Of a DNA stretch of 64,000 bases, positions 36,325 to 47,091 are shown piece after piece. Position 1 is the stretch's first letter. Every line of letters begins with the position of its first letter. This DNA is from Metridium senile (taxonomy: Eukaryota; Cnidaria; Anthozoa; Actiniaria; Metridiidae). The position numbers and the translations under genes were made by a program. The stretch spans positions 14,472,681 through 14,536,680 of the forward strand of contig OX459108.1 of NCBI GenBank assembly GCA_949775045.1. The letters are read 5' to 3'. Under the pieces are notes generated by a model, which had not been told where the DNA came from, did not search any database, and saw only the letters and a list, made by a program, of their open reading frames with translations.

Positions 36325-39300
36325 CTAAGGAAACAATAAGAAAAGATTGGCGTTGGTTTTGTTTATTGTTGCTTATGCATACCAAGCCCGAACTGCACTA
36401 TGGACGATATTAAATCAAGCCGCCAAAGGTCAAAACAATATAGAATTTTCCAGACATTGTCTGCAGAGTTTTCCAGCATATTCTATTATGTGCTGATAAT
36501 ACTTTAAAGCTTGGTAAGCAGCATACAGCATGCAATTAACATGCTTGTAGATAAGTAGTTATGTTTCAAATCTTCGTCACTGTATTCTATGGGGATTTCA
36601 ATATTCTTTGATTGAAATTGAAAATGTCTCTCCTGCGCCTCGGTAGTTTCACTTGGATTTTAAACCCCACATAGAACAGATAGAATACAGCGAATCGGAT
36701 TTGAAACATTACTTCTAAACAAAACCCTTTTGTTTACGTACCTCGTTTAACATTCAATTCGCAGGACGATTGTATGCGTACTCCAGCAAACGAAGCAATG
36801 CAGATATAGACACCAGTATCTTCTACTCGTACACCGTTGAATATTAACCATCCTTCTTGAATGTTTGATCGTACGCGTGGCGATAGAGTACCACCCTTTT
36901 TCATCCACGTTATCGTTGGCTTTGGGCTCCCTGTGGTACTACATGACATTTGGAAAGAACCGCCCTCTGTCACTTCCCAATATTTTGGTGGCTTTTCTAC
37001 GAACACAGGGTTTTCTACAAATAATTGTAGTCTTCCAACAGAAGAGCCCAGAACGTTTTCAGCCTTGCAGTAATAAATATCAGAATCTGATAGATTCAGT
37101 TTAGAAACAGAAAGGTCCCCGTTTTGAATTGATGTACGGCCGTGAGGTAATGGGCTCGAAGCTCTTAACCACGTGACTTTAGGAGTTGGTGAGCCGATCA
37201 CGTGACATCGCGGGAATGTAATGTTTTTGCCTGCTTGAACAAAGATTGTTTTGTTGGCTAAGGATACTTGGGGCGCATCTGGAGGAAAAAACAGTTATTG
37301 GTTAATTATGTTGGAGAATACTGAAGTGGGTCAAAAAGTTGTGTTTCATAAACACTAGTTGTCATGATATGGCACAACAATTTGACTAAAAAAATGTACA
37401 CGTCAACAAACAGTTATCATATTTCAAAAATGTGCGAGCTATTTTATTTAAATTTTAAATTCTTAAATATATATACATGTACAATATTTCGAGGCTGAGC
37501 TGAGTGACAAGAAAAGTGAAATAGTCCATCCATGAAAAAGACTGTGGAATAGAGCTCGCTATATATATCCATGAAATCTAATAAAATTGCTACTGTGGAA
37601 TAGAGCGCAAACACTTTATTCATGAAATATAATAAAATTGCTACTGTACGTGCAATAGAGCGCAAACACTACATCCATGAAATAAAATAAAATTGCTACT
37701 GTGGAATAGAGCGCAAACACTATATCCATGAAATAGAATCAAATTGCTACTGTGGAATAGAGCGCAAACACTATATCCATGAAATATAATAAAATTGCTA
37801 CTGTGTATTAGTTCTTACTTAGTGATTCACTGTCAAAGTCAAGAAAGGTTACAACAAGGTGTTGTTTCCTTTTGTATTTTTCTTTTGTTTCTTTTTGAAT
37901 GATAGTCTATTTAACTATTTTGTTTTTAGAGCGGTTCTTATTAACCCGTGAAACATTCTTTAGTGTATCACTCTTTTATGCAGTTTAATTTCATCTTGTT
38001 CTTTTGTTGTTATTTCAATATCACGCTTAACTTTAACTAATACACTTTGTTTCATGTGTTAATGAGAACAGCTCTATTTCATGGTTTTACTGTTGTCGCT
38101 CTATTAAGGTATTCCATACTTACAATTCACAGTCAGTCGTACGGTTTGCTGATCAGAGGAGCCAAGAATGTTGTTCGCTCGACATTGGTACATTCCAGAA
38201 TGGTTTGATGTAACGTTCGAAATCACAAGTTTATGTTCAGTTGAAAGAGGACTGGAACTAGCTGAGGAACCACACACTTTTGTCCATGTGAACTTTGGTT
38301 TAGGATAACCGCTGGACGAGCAATGGAAGACTGCTGTCTCAGTTTGATTAAGGACCAATGACGAGGGAGATATAACCACATCTGGAGACGATACTGATTG
38401 ACCTGGATCCCCCTTCAATCCCGGCATACCTTGTGGTCCTTGATCTCCTTTGTCCCCTTTCAAACCACGTGGACCTATAACTCCCATCTTTCCAATTTGA
38501 CCAGGAATACCCATACCTCCTTTCGGACCTGTCATTCCTCTTGTCCCTCTGCGACCTCGCCTTCCTGGTGGTCCGGGAGGTCCTTGTGCGCACTTTGTAT
38601 ATTTACTTGAGCAGAAGTTTTGAACAAGTTTTTGGATTTGTTCCAGTCCGCTTGAAGAGGACGCGTTACGACGGTTTCTGGTTGACCTAGCTGAAGTATT
38701 AAATTTCACAATGAAAAAATCAATACTTTAGTTTAACTAGTTCTATGTTAATCAATAAATGAATCAATAACTTGTAATGTAATATATTTCATCGGCAATA
38801 CTGGGACCTGAGCCTGCGCGCTTACCGTCAAAAACAACAAATCATGTTACTAATTGATAAATATTTCTTGAAATACGCATTCTTTACCTTAGACTTATGA
38901 ATATAGGTAAATAAGTCTAGAGGACAGATTTGTGATTTGTGGTTTTTACTATTGGCTTTGTTGAATAGAACACTATTGATACTTGTTTCTGAGACCAAAA
39001 ATTTGCTCCTTATTTTTAGATTTGGGAATTACGGCCGTGAGTTATGAAACGTGTTGGTCCTAACCTCTACCATTTGCCTCAACCCCTGATGATTAGCTTA
39101 TGGTAGGACTATCTACTTATCTCCCCTTCGGCTCACCTTCCCTTTCTATTTTTACGTCCCCTCCTTCCCTCGAGACAGTCACGTATATCCACACGAACTC
39201 GAGTTCACTTTGCGCCTTTCTTTATTTACATCGTTATTTTATATTGCCGTTATTTTTACATTATTTTTACATTTTTATTTTGACCTTATTTTTTATTCTT

Positions 39301-42300
39301 ATATATATATTTATTATTATTTACTCGCTTACATCCACACACACCTTCCCTCAATTGATGTGTTGGTACGAATACCTGCTTTTTAGCATGTCATTTAGCA
39401 TTTACCTAAATTCTTATCCATTCGCATACATATATTTTTTTTATTTACATACAGGTCTATGCATTTGCACATGACTCTTTTTTTAATAAAACAATATAAC
39501 ATACTAACAAGCTTCAAAAAACAACTGAAATTAAAATTGATTTATAATGATTTTGATTTATTTATTTTAGCAATGATTTTTTGAATCACCAAATAATATT
39601 TGAAGTTGTGCAATCCTTATGAAAATTGAAGACATGTATAAATTTATAAATGAAATACTTTGTGATTACAATTTCCTATTTGTACATATATACAAACAAA
39701 TTTTATCTCATAGATACTGAGATTTACACACGAAAATCTAATTGAGTAAATTTTCGTTCGTGCGATGAATTTAGCCAATAGGAAAAACGAACGACGTTTT
39801 TCGCTAGTGAAAAACACCGTTCGCCTTTCTGATTGGACGAACGATGTATTTTCACTAGTGAATATTATAGTTCGACCAATCAGAAACACGATCGACGAAA
39901 ACTCACTACACCTTTGCGACTTGAGCGAAAATGGCTGCAGAAGGCTCCAGATTAATTTGTGTTACTCGACAATTCCGTAGATTCGTTTATTGAAGAACAA
40001 GAAAATCCAAATACTGTGAAAAAGACGAAAAGAGATGTGGTTTAATAAGTTTATTACCATAATTATACCAAATTACAAATTACAAGGAAACAAATTTAAA
40101 ACAAATTTTGGTAATAGCTACTCAGAATAGAAAACTAATCGAGCTGAGTAGCTGCAAATATTAATTAAGAATTTAAAGGTCGTGATGAATAAATGGTAAC
40201 AAATAGTACATAAAATTTAACATATAGAAAATGAAAAGGTAAGTACAAATGTATAATTTACAATTCAGTGTCAGAGCAATAGAAAAACTGTTTGAATACA
40301 AATTAATCATAATTATAAATGAAAGTAATAAGTCTATAATATGGATATAATTTGATTAATATAGAAATGGGAAATAATAATAATAAATAATATGGGAAAT
40401 AATTGAATCTATTTATATAATGTGCAATTCTATATTAAGTAATAAATAAGCAATTGAGATATACAGTAGATATAATATTACAAAGTCAGCAGTTAACTTA
40501 ATTAATATTTTTCTAGACAGGAAGTTTTCATTTTAGCTTTGAAAGATTTTAGAGGAAGTAATTTTATATTTTCATCAAGGTTGTTCCAAATGGTTGGACC
40601 AACATAGCTTAAATTAAATTTTCCATAATTTGTTCTAATGACAGGAGTTCTGAAACTTGATTTACTAGCTAGTCTTGTTCTATAGTTATGTGATGAAGAA
40701 ACACTCTGGAAATAGCCATCAAAGGCTTTAGGTAAAATATTATTTTTAAATTGAAACATAAAGATGGCATTAGAAAGGAAAATTATGTCTGTGAATTTTA
40801 AAAGTCCTAAATTTGCAAAAATTGGTTGGGTATGAGCATCCCACTTGGAGAATGTCATCACACGTACAACCTTTTTTTGTAAGGTAATTATAGGTTTAAG
40901 CGAATTTTCATAGGTATTACCCCATATTAGTATTCCATAAGTAATTAATGAGTAAAAGAAGCTGTAGTATAGTTGGAGCATAACATCCTTTGACACAAAG
41001 TACCTTACTTTGGTGAGAATGCCTATGTTTTTAGAGATTTTTTTAGTGAGTTCATGAATGTGTTTTTTCCAGTTTAAATTACAATCGAATATAATGCCCA
41101 GATATCTTACAAATGAATCGTTCCTTATATTTTGATTGAAGATTTTTAATTGCAGAATGAATGGGATTTTTTTTTGTGGAGGATGAAAAATAACGAAACT
41201 GGTTTTATCAATATTTAGAGACAGTTTATTAGTTGATAGCCAAATGCCAACTTGGTGAAGTTCTTGGTTAAGAAGAGCTTCTAGTTCAGAAAGATTTTTA
41301 TTGTTCATGAATAAATTTGTGTCATCTGCAAACAGATGAAAATCGAATAGCTGGGAGCATTTGTAAAAGTCATTAACATAAATTAAAAATAAAAGCGGGC
41401 CAAGGACCGAGCCTTGTGGGACGCCGCATGAGATATTCAAATAATTAGAGTTTACATTATCGATGCATACAAACTGTTTCCTATTAGAGAGATAAGATGT
41501 GAACCATTGAAGGGGTAAACCTCTGACCCCATAGTGAGAAAGTTTGTTCAATAAGATGCTGTGATCTACAGTGTCAAAGGCTTTTTGAAGGTCCAAAAAG
41601 ATTCCACAGGAATAAAGTCCTTTATCAATAGAGGTTCTAATTTTTTCTGTTAGAAGTAATAGAGCATGGGCAGTAGAATGCTGCGCTCTAAACCCAAATT
41701 GTTTGTCATAGATAACTGACTGTTTTTCGAAAAAATTTGAAAGACGTTGATACACTAGTTTTTCTAGAATCTTATTAAAGATGGAAAGAAGAGAAATTGG
41801 TCTATAATTGGAAACACAGAGAGGTGAATCCTTTTTAAATGTTGGCATCACTTTAGCAACCTTCAGTTGACTGGGAACTGTGCCAGTAGCAAATGAGTGA
41901 TTATAGATAATCTCAAGTGGTACTGAGATGACATCATGAAGACTTTTCAGAATAAACACAGGTAGACTGTATGGACCAGTTGCCTTATTATTGTTAAGAG
42001 TAAGGATGTATTTGCTTATCTCACTTGCTGAAGTGGGACTAAGAAAAAGACTACTCGATACAGCTTCACCTAGGTAATTTTTAAAGGATTCACCAGTAGA
42101 TGTTATAGAAGAGGCCAACTGTTTACCAACAGTAGCAAAATATTCATTAAATTCATTTACGATTTCTTTTTGATCAGTTATTGTTATATTTTGTTTAATA
42201 ATTTTTGAGGGGAAGTGAGTTTTTTTCTTTTTCTTTAAAGAAACTAACTCCCGTATCCCATTCCATGTGGCTTTAGCATCACCAGCACTTTTTTTAAAAT

Positions 42301-43417
42301 ATTCCTTATAATAGTCTTGCTTACTTTTCTTCAATAACGTGTTGAGCATATTTCGATAAGACTTGAATTTTTCAGAAGAATTATTATTTCTGTTTCTTAA
42401 GTATTGTCGATAAAGTTTAGATTTCTTTTTTATGGAAGTTTGTAGACCTTTAGAGATCCATGGTTTCTTAAGAAATTTAGCTTCTTTTCTTGAAGCTTTT
42501 TTAAGTGGGATGTGTGTATTTATTATTTTTGAGGAAATGTCAAAAAACGATTTAAACATGTCATCAACATTATGGCATGTTTGAAAAGTCTCTATCCAAT
42601 TTATTGACTTGAAATTGTCAATTAATAAGTCTTTGTCAAATTTAGTGAAATCTCTTCTATATATGGTTTCATTTTTCTCTGAAGAACAAAATTCATTGAT
42701 TATTAGAAAATTTGGCAAGTGATCAGAGATATTGTAGATAATATTGCCACTAGTGCAATCATAATCGATTGAATTAAAAAATATATTATCAATAAGTGTT
42801 GATGTATGGTCAGTAACTCTAGTGGGTTTAGTTATGTGTGGTTCAAAGAAATTTGAGTTTAGAGTATTAAGGAATTCTTCTGTATGATAATGGTTGTCTC
42901 CTTGTTGACTAAGTTTCTTCAAAATAAAGGTGAAGTACGCGGCGAGATAGCTGCCATTCCTCCAGCCGAGCTGAATGAACTTATCAGTGAATTTCTCGTG
43001 TGTGTGCGAACCAAAGAAGGACAAGAGTACGCTCACTCGTTCGTTTTCTGATACTTCTCAACTCGTGCATAACGCGCGCATTTTCCATTAAGTAATCGTT
43101 TTGGAAACATGTGGTGAACCTCGCGTTGGTATACAATAATGTTCACGCGATGAACTGTCATAAACAACAGCTATTCAAGCAATGTTCGCCGTTTTTCGAT
43201 TCAGTGTATATAGGTTCTTACCATATCCAATGTTTCCTGTGTGTTCACCTTTCTGTTCGTGTGGTTTATAGCTCGTCTCAATACTTTCCATTCTTGTACC
43301 ATAGTCCTTCAGTACCATCTCTACACGTACAAACTGGGCAACACAGACAAACACAACCACAGCATGGACAACGCAAGACCACAAAGGCACTCCAAGCACA
43401 GCCTTTTTATCTGCCAT
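35843..43417 (-). CDS. Gene C: type II membrane collagen-Ig3-discoidin protein
   Basis: Exons 43222-43417, 38124-38690, 36742-37278 and 35843-36324 encode about 593 residues, in frame throughout. It belongs with gene [14 protein letters not shown] start, 21 collagen triplets instead of 19, and ELNVKRG at the end of exon 3. RNRR fills the furin-like position. One extra Ser-Asp in Ig 1 (GSSDQQ) and one extra residue at the C-terminus (GCKY, from a changed stop context) are specific to C. Intron 1 is 4.5 kb and carries a LINE that split an older recombinase-like fragment. It is transcribed away from gene D, whose start lies 3.4 kb away. Confidence 0.8.
36561..36709. mobile_element. Foldback MITE in intron 3 of gene C
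   Basis: Orthologous to the intron 3 MITE of the other copies; arms ATGTTTCAAATC and GATTTGAAACAT. Confidence 0.7.
36742..37278 (-). CDS. Gene C exon 3: Ig 2 and Ig 3
   Basis: Acceptor CCTCCAG. Open from 37278 (the first in-frame Met is later, but this is an internal exon). [16 protein letters not shown] with [28 protein letters not shown] with [11 protein letters not shown], and ELNVKRG end. A free extra Cys (SSCELN) is shared with D only. Confidence 0.85.
37520..37812. repeat. ~52-bp tandem repeat in intron 2 of gene C
   Basis: Five to six copies of GAATAGAGCGCAAACACTAT, ATCCATGAAATA and AATAAAATTGCTACTGTG. Expanded compared with gene B and not found in D. Confidence 0.8.
38124..38690 (-). 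CDS. Gene C exon 2: RNRR site, collagen, Ig 1
   Basis: [20 protein letters not shown], 21 triplets including [13 protein letters not shown] and [12 protein letters not shown], then Ig 1 with [10 protein letters not shown] (a Cys in place of Arg) and [10 protein letters not shown]. Confidence 0.85.
39034..39490. other. Insert specific to intron 1 of gene C
   Basis: This segment is missing from the matching intron of gene D (around 50190-50215). It is T/C-rich, has a frame at 39100-39474 with Phe/Ile/Leu-rich text and no family signature, and ends near AATAAAAC. Probably a retroelement fragment; unidentified. Confidence 0.35.
39931..40040 (+). pseudogene. Recombinase-like (QRICH1/ZMYM-type) N-terminal piece, left half
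   Basis: ATGGCTGCAGAAGGCTCCAG starts a remnant matching the minus-strand frame at 49405-49700; a small insertion shifts its frame. It continues after the LINE at 42895. Antisense to gene C. Confidence 0.5.
40041..42894 (-). mobile_element. 5'-truncated LINE (CR1/Jockey group) in intron 1 of gene C
   Basis: It splits the recombinase-like remnant at AGAGATGTGG / TGGTTGTCTC. The 3' untranslated part is at 40041-40501 on the low-coordinate side. Same orientation as gene C. No long poly(A) is visible at the junction. Confidence 0.8.
40502..42894 (-). CDS. LINE reverse transcriptase, lacks most of endonuclease
   Basis: About 800 residues of element protein in a single open frame. It starts with the end of the endonuclease domain ([22 protein letters not shown]), then a linker. 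The reverse transcriptase follows: [73 protein letters not shown] and the catalytic FADDTNLF. The C-terminal end has the LINE-typical PTIWNNL. The open frame extends to 43036, but the first ~48 residues are read from flanking intron. An unbroken frame implies a fairly young insertion. Confidence 0.85.
42895..43051 (+). pseudogene. Recombinase-like (QRICH1/ZMYM-type) N-terminal piece, right half
   Basis: Reads [20 protein letters not shown] and [20 protein letters not shown] on the plus strand, the conserved IPPAEL...F.VRTK..G pattern found before the tyrosine-recombinase-derived domain of QRICH1, ZMYM and KCTD1-like proteins (Crypton-derived). It ends in a stop at 43049. Family assignment is from pattern memory. 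Confidence 0.5.
43222..43417 (-). CDS. Gene C exon 1: cytosolic tip, membrane span, stalk
   Basis: [20 protein letters not shown] then [16 protein letters not shown]. Ala at position 2 replaces the Thr of the other copies. Donor GTAAGA after TATG. Confidence 0.8.
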
Positions 43418-43520
43418 TATGAGTCAGTTTTAAATGAGAAAACAGTAGTGTTTACTGTAGAGAGAATAGTGTTTGTATGGATGTGTTTGGATTGAAGCTG
43501 TTGTATTTATATCCGATGAT
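43418..43520 (-). promoter_or_regulatory. Upstream region of gene C with TATAAATA
   Basis: TATAAATA on the minus strand at 43504-43511, 87 bp from the ATG, in the block conserved among all copies. Confidence 0.5.
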
Positions 43521-44382
43521 CATGTGACTCGAATAACAGGTTTTAACCTATTAAAATAGATATCTAGGCCGGCCTGCCGTTTGATGCAGGCAGAATATTA
43601 AAGGTTAATCCGGTTCCGGTCAGTTACGTAATTACATTCGATGATAAGTATGTAAACTCCCAAAGCCGGGTAAGCAAACCTAATTTACTGAACATTCAAT
43701 CACGTACATATTCCCTAGTCCAAGTATCTAATGCAGCTCGGAAGGGCAAAGTATAGATATTGTTAGTGTTGTTATTGTTAGATGGTTACAGGTAATGCAA
43801 GATGTGTTTCGTGACTTTGCAATCAATAAGATAGGTGGATACGAGTGGTTTCAAGACTCGCACTCATACCCCGATCAACAACTAGCGGATTAGTGATACC
43901 AATTCTATTAAAAGTGAATTTAGAACCGGGGGAGGGTGGGGGTGGGGAATACTTCCCTAGTCAAGTGTAAGGGGTGATCGGCCGGTCGATTTCTCAGATG
44001 ACCTTTAAAAGGTTCGCATAAATTAAGAGAACTGTTAAAGCCTGACAATGACTTCTAAGCAAAACCGTACCCTAAAAGGACTCTAAAAGGTACGCACAGG
44101 AAATATTTTCAACTCTAAAAGGAGCGCTGATCACCCCTACCACTTGGACAAAGGAACTACCAAAATACTCCCCACTGGTCGAGAGTCAGGTCATTTTTGT
44201 CAAGGTTCCAGGGTAAGTAAGTCGAAGGTCGAGGGGTTTTGGTTGTCTCTTGTTTCATTTGGTGCGTACTTCGATTGATCGATTGAGATCCGCACGCAAT
44301 TCTATAATCTTCTATTCGTGTTTATTGAACAAACTATGACTCAGTCATGGCCATGAAAACCTCTCGACCCTCGACTTACGAG

Positions 44383-44692
44383 TGAGGTGCGATATTGCAG
44401 AATATCAAAATATCATATCCTAATATCACTTTTGATATATCATGTGTTATCTTAATACATTTCCTTATGGATTTGTTGATAATATCATGATTTATCAACA
44501 TTGATAATACTTTTTGATATTTTGATATTCCCCATCAATGATACTAGAAGATATTTTGATTTATCATGATATTATCAAATTATCATATCTAACTATCATA
44601 TACTGAATTGATATTAATAATTGATAATTTGATAATATCAATTATATCACATTGTTGTGATATTTTTGATATTCTGCAATCCCGCACCTTAG
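44383..44692. mobile_element. MITE with GATATC-rich interior
   Basis: TGAGGTGCGATATTGCAGAA and the matching TTCTGCAATCCCGCACCTTA form about 28-bp inverted ends (three mismatches). The interior is made of ATATCA/TGATAT words. 310 bp, noncoding. Confidence 0.7.
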
Positions 44693-45369
44693 TGCGACTT
44701 ACATACCCTTGACCCTCGACAAAAATGTCACGACTCTCGACATAAAGTAACACTCTGATTGACACATCTGTCAGTTGGGTAATCTGTTTGTCTCATTTCA
44801 TAACTGCACGAAACTGGATTGACCTTCAATATTCTGCCTGCATCACACGACAGCATATATATTTCAAGCCTGGGGTGGGACTCCCTTTGAAAATTTGAAT
44901 AGGGGTGCTCGACGGACGGCATTGAAAATGACCCTAAAAGAAACGCATAAATTAACTCAGATACTGATTTCAGTCCCTGATACGACCACATATAGCAGTT
45001 AAGTAACATGAATCCGTACCTTTAAGGGTCATTTTTACTCTGCTTTGTTGCTAAAAGTAAGCTTGGATGGCAAGAACATCTCACATCCGTACTTTTCAGG
45101 GGTCATTTTGAAAATCTCCGCCGATCACCCCTACCACTTGGACAAAGGGAGTAGTCTCTCCGACTAAGGACTATGTCCGTGTTTTCTGGGTCCAGTCCAG
45201 TCCGTGGTTTACAGGATGCCATTCTGCCTGCATCACATGGAGCATATGAATTACAAGGCGGAAAAACTTTGAGAGCCCGGGGGTGGTTCTCCCTACCAAG
45301 TGGTAGGGGTCATGGGCGTACTTTTTAGGGTTCTGGCTTAAGCAGTTATAAAATAAACAAATAAATCAC

Positions 45370-45660
45370 TTTTTTAACGTCTCAATCGTTCTAGCTGGAC
45401 ACGTGTGCCCTAGAGAGACTCAGACACACACTCACTACCTCTACGTTAATTTTTTTGCACACAATTTTTTTGCGGAGAGAGGAAAACCGGATAACCCCGA
45501 GAAAAACCATAGGAGAGAAGAAACAACGTAGGGCAACAAAGTTTATTCTGAACTATCCAGAAGACATGCGCTACACTGAAAGACTCCGCGTACTCGGGCT
45601 CCAACCATTGGAGCATAGAAGGAACATCACTGACCTTATTCTCCTATAATAATAATAATA
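45370..45660 (+). mobile_element. LINE C-terminal fragment
   Basis: A frame at 45485-45649 reads GEKKQRRATKFILNYPEDMR and YTERLRVLGLQPLEHRRNIT, the end of a CR1/RTE-like reverse transcriptase, followed by a short AATAATAAT tail. Its 5' part matches 10540-10700. Confidence 0.7.
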
Positions 45661-46177
45661 ATATGACGTTCTTTGTTCCGCATTTACAATGCTCAATGCG
45701 GTTACAAAATTTACCTGCTTCTCGTTTCATTTTATTTAAACTGTATTTAAAAGTATTGTGACAAATAAATAAATAAACATGAGTGCGTACCTTGTAAAAG
45801 TAATCCTATCCACGTTTAATTTAGGGGAGTTTTTTGGAATGCCCCCCCCCCCCCCCCCCCCGGGTTCTAAATTCACTTTTAATAGTGTTGGTATCAGTAA
45901 TCCGCTAGTTGGTTATCGATGTATCAGTGCGAGTGTTTAAACCACTCGTATCCACCTATTCTATTGATTGCAAAGTCACGAAACACATCATGCATTTACC
46001 AGTAACCATCCAATAATAACTGCACTTACAATATCTATACTTTGCCCTTCCAAGCTGCATTAGACACTCGGACTAGGGAATATGTACGTGTATGTTCAGT
46101 AAATTAAGTTTGCTTTAATACCCAGGACTTATCATCGAATGTAATTACGTCACTGACCGGAACCGGATTAACCTTTA

Positions 46178-46546
46178 TTAGTATAAATACGCAGGTGATT
46201 ATAGAAAATCGCGCGCGCTGATTGGTTTGCTATCTCGGATTATCAGCCGATAATCACCTTTTCGGACAAAATGGCTGCCAGTAGTCGTTTTGTCACTGTT
46301 TAGCGAAGATGAAATTGAAAACTTTAAAGAAAATGCTGTCCCAAAATCGACTAAAGAAGCTACAAAGTTTGGTGTCAAGCTATTTAAAGGTATCATAGCA
46401 AATTTTCACGTTTTTTTGTCATTATGCGAGAAAATGTTTACAATTTTTACGCGTAATGGTCGCGCTTTTAAAAAATAAAATATTTTCACTTTCAATGCTG
46501 CTTCCTTCTTTCTTTTTTGAAATAATCACCTTTGTATTTATACTAA
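46178..46546. mobile_element. MITE carrying a recombinase-like first exon
   Basis: TAGTATAAATACGCAGGTGA and its reverse near 46525-46546 (24 bp, two mismatches) bound the insert. Inside, 46272-46390 reads ATGGCTGCCAGTAGTCG, then shifted SEDEIENFKENAVPKSTKEA and TKFGVKLFK before GTATCA, the start of another QRICH1/ZMYM-like gene with one frame break. Confidence 0.6.
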
Positions 46547-46549
46547 AAC

Positions 46550-46661
46550 GATTATTCACCTCGGGCGAAGTGATTATCGGTGAATATTTACCTCGCAGCT
46601 CGAAGACTCACCGCTCGGTAAATATTCACCGATAATCACTTCGCCTTCGGCGAATAATTGT
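46550..46661. repeat. Hairpin with CGATTATTCACC ends
   Basis: Arms GGCGAAGTGATTATCGGTGA and reverse TCACCGATAATCACTTCGCC surround a ~20-base loop. The ends resemble the foldback at 26985-27093. Confidence 0.75.
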
Positions 46662-46838
46662 TAAATATTCTGCCTGCATCAAACGGCAGGATATCTACTG
46701 TAGCTACTGTATAAGCCTGTTATACGAGTCACATGATCATCGAAGATAAATACAACAGCTACAACCTAAAAACATCCATACAAACACAATTCTCTCTACA
46801 GTAAACATCGCTGTTCGTTCATTTAAAACTGGTTTATA
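46662..46838 (+). promoter_or_regulatory. Upstream region of gene D
   Basis: Mirror of the gene C upstream block; GATAAATA at 46745-46752, about 87 bp from the ATG, is the counterpart of the TATAAATA in C with one base changed. Confidence 0.45.
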
Positions 46839-47034
46839 ATGACCGATAAAAAGGCAATGCTTGGAGTGCCTTTGTGGTCTTGCGTTGTCCATGCTGTGGT
46901 TGTGTTTGTCTGTGTTGCCCAGTTTGTACGTGTAGAGATGGTACTGAAGGACTATGGTACAAGAATGGAAAGTATTGAGACGAGCTATAAACCACACGAA
47001 CAGAAAGGTGAACACACAGGAAACATTGGATATG
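46839..47034 (+). CDS. Gene D exon 1: cytosolic tip, membrane span, stalk
   Basis: [36 protein letters not shown], then [20 protein letters not shown]. The donor GTAAGAACC is followed immediately by the T-run of the LINE, so only about 10 bases of original intron remain at the 5' side. Confidence 0.8.
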
Positions 47035-47041
47035 GTAAGAA

Positions 47042-47091
<50 letters not shown>

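Larger units (their letters stand above)
43521..46659. other. Spacer between divergent genes C and D
   Basis: Inverted halves: 43540-43935 (ATGCAGCTCGGAAGGGCAAA, AAAAGTGAATTTAGAACC) matches 45865-46180 in reverse. Inserted between are MITE-like pieces with CCTAAAAGGTACGC and GATCACCCCTACCACTTGG words (43968-44155, 44880-45150), the element at 44383-44692, a LINE fragment at 45370-45660 and a C-run at 45841-45860. No host gene. Confidence 0.6.

Noticed and set aside
39100..39474. Phe/Ile-rich 124-codon frame in intron 1 of gene C
   Set aside because: Low-complexity hydrophobic text in T-rich DNA, absent from the matching intron of gene D, no recognised family.
40502..43036. 844-residue protein as a host gene of intron 1
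   Set aside because: It is a LINE reverse transcriptase; its first ~48 residues are read from the flanking intron and do not belong to the element.
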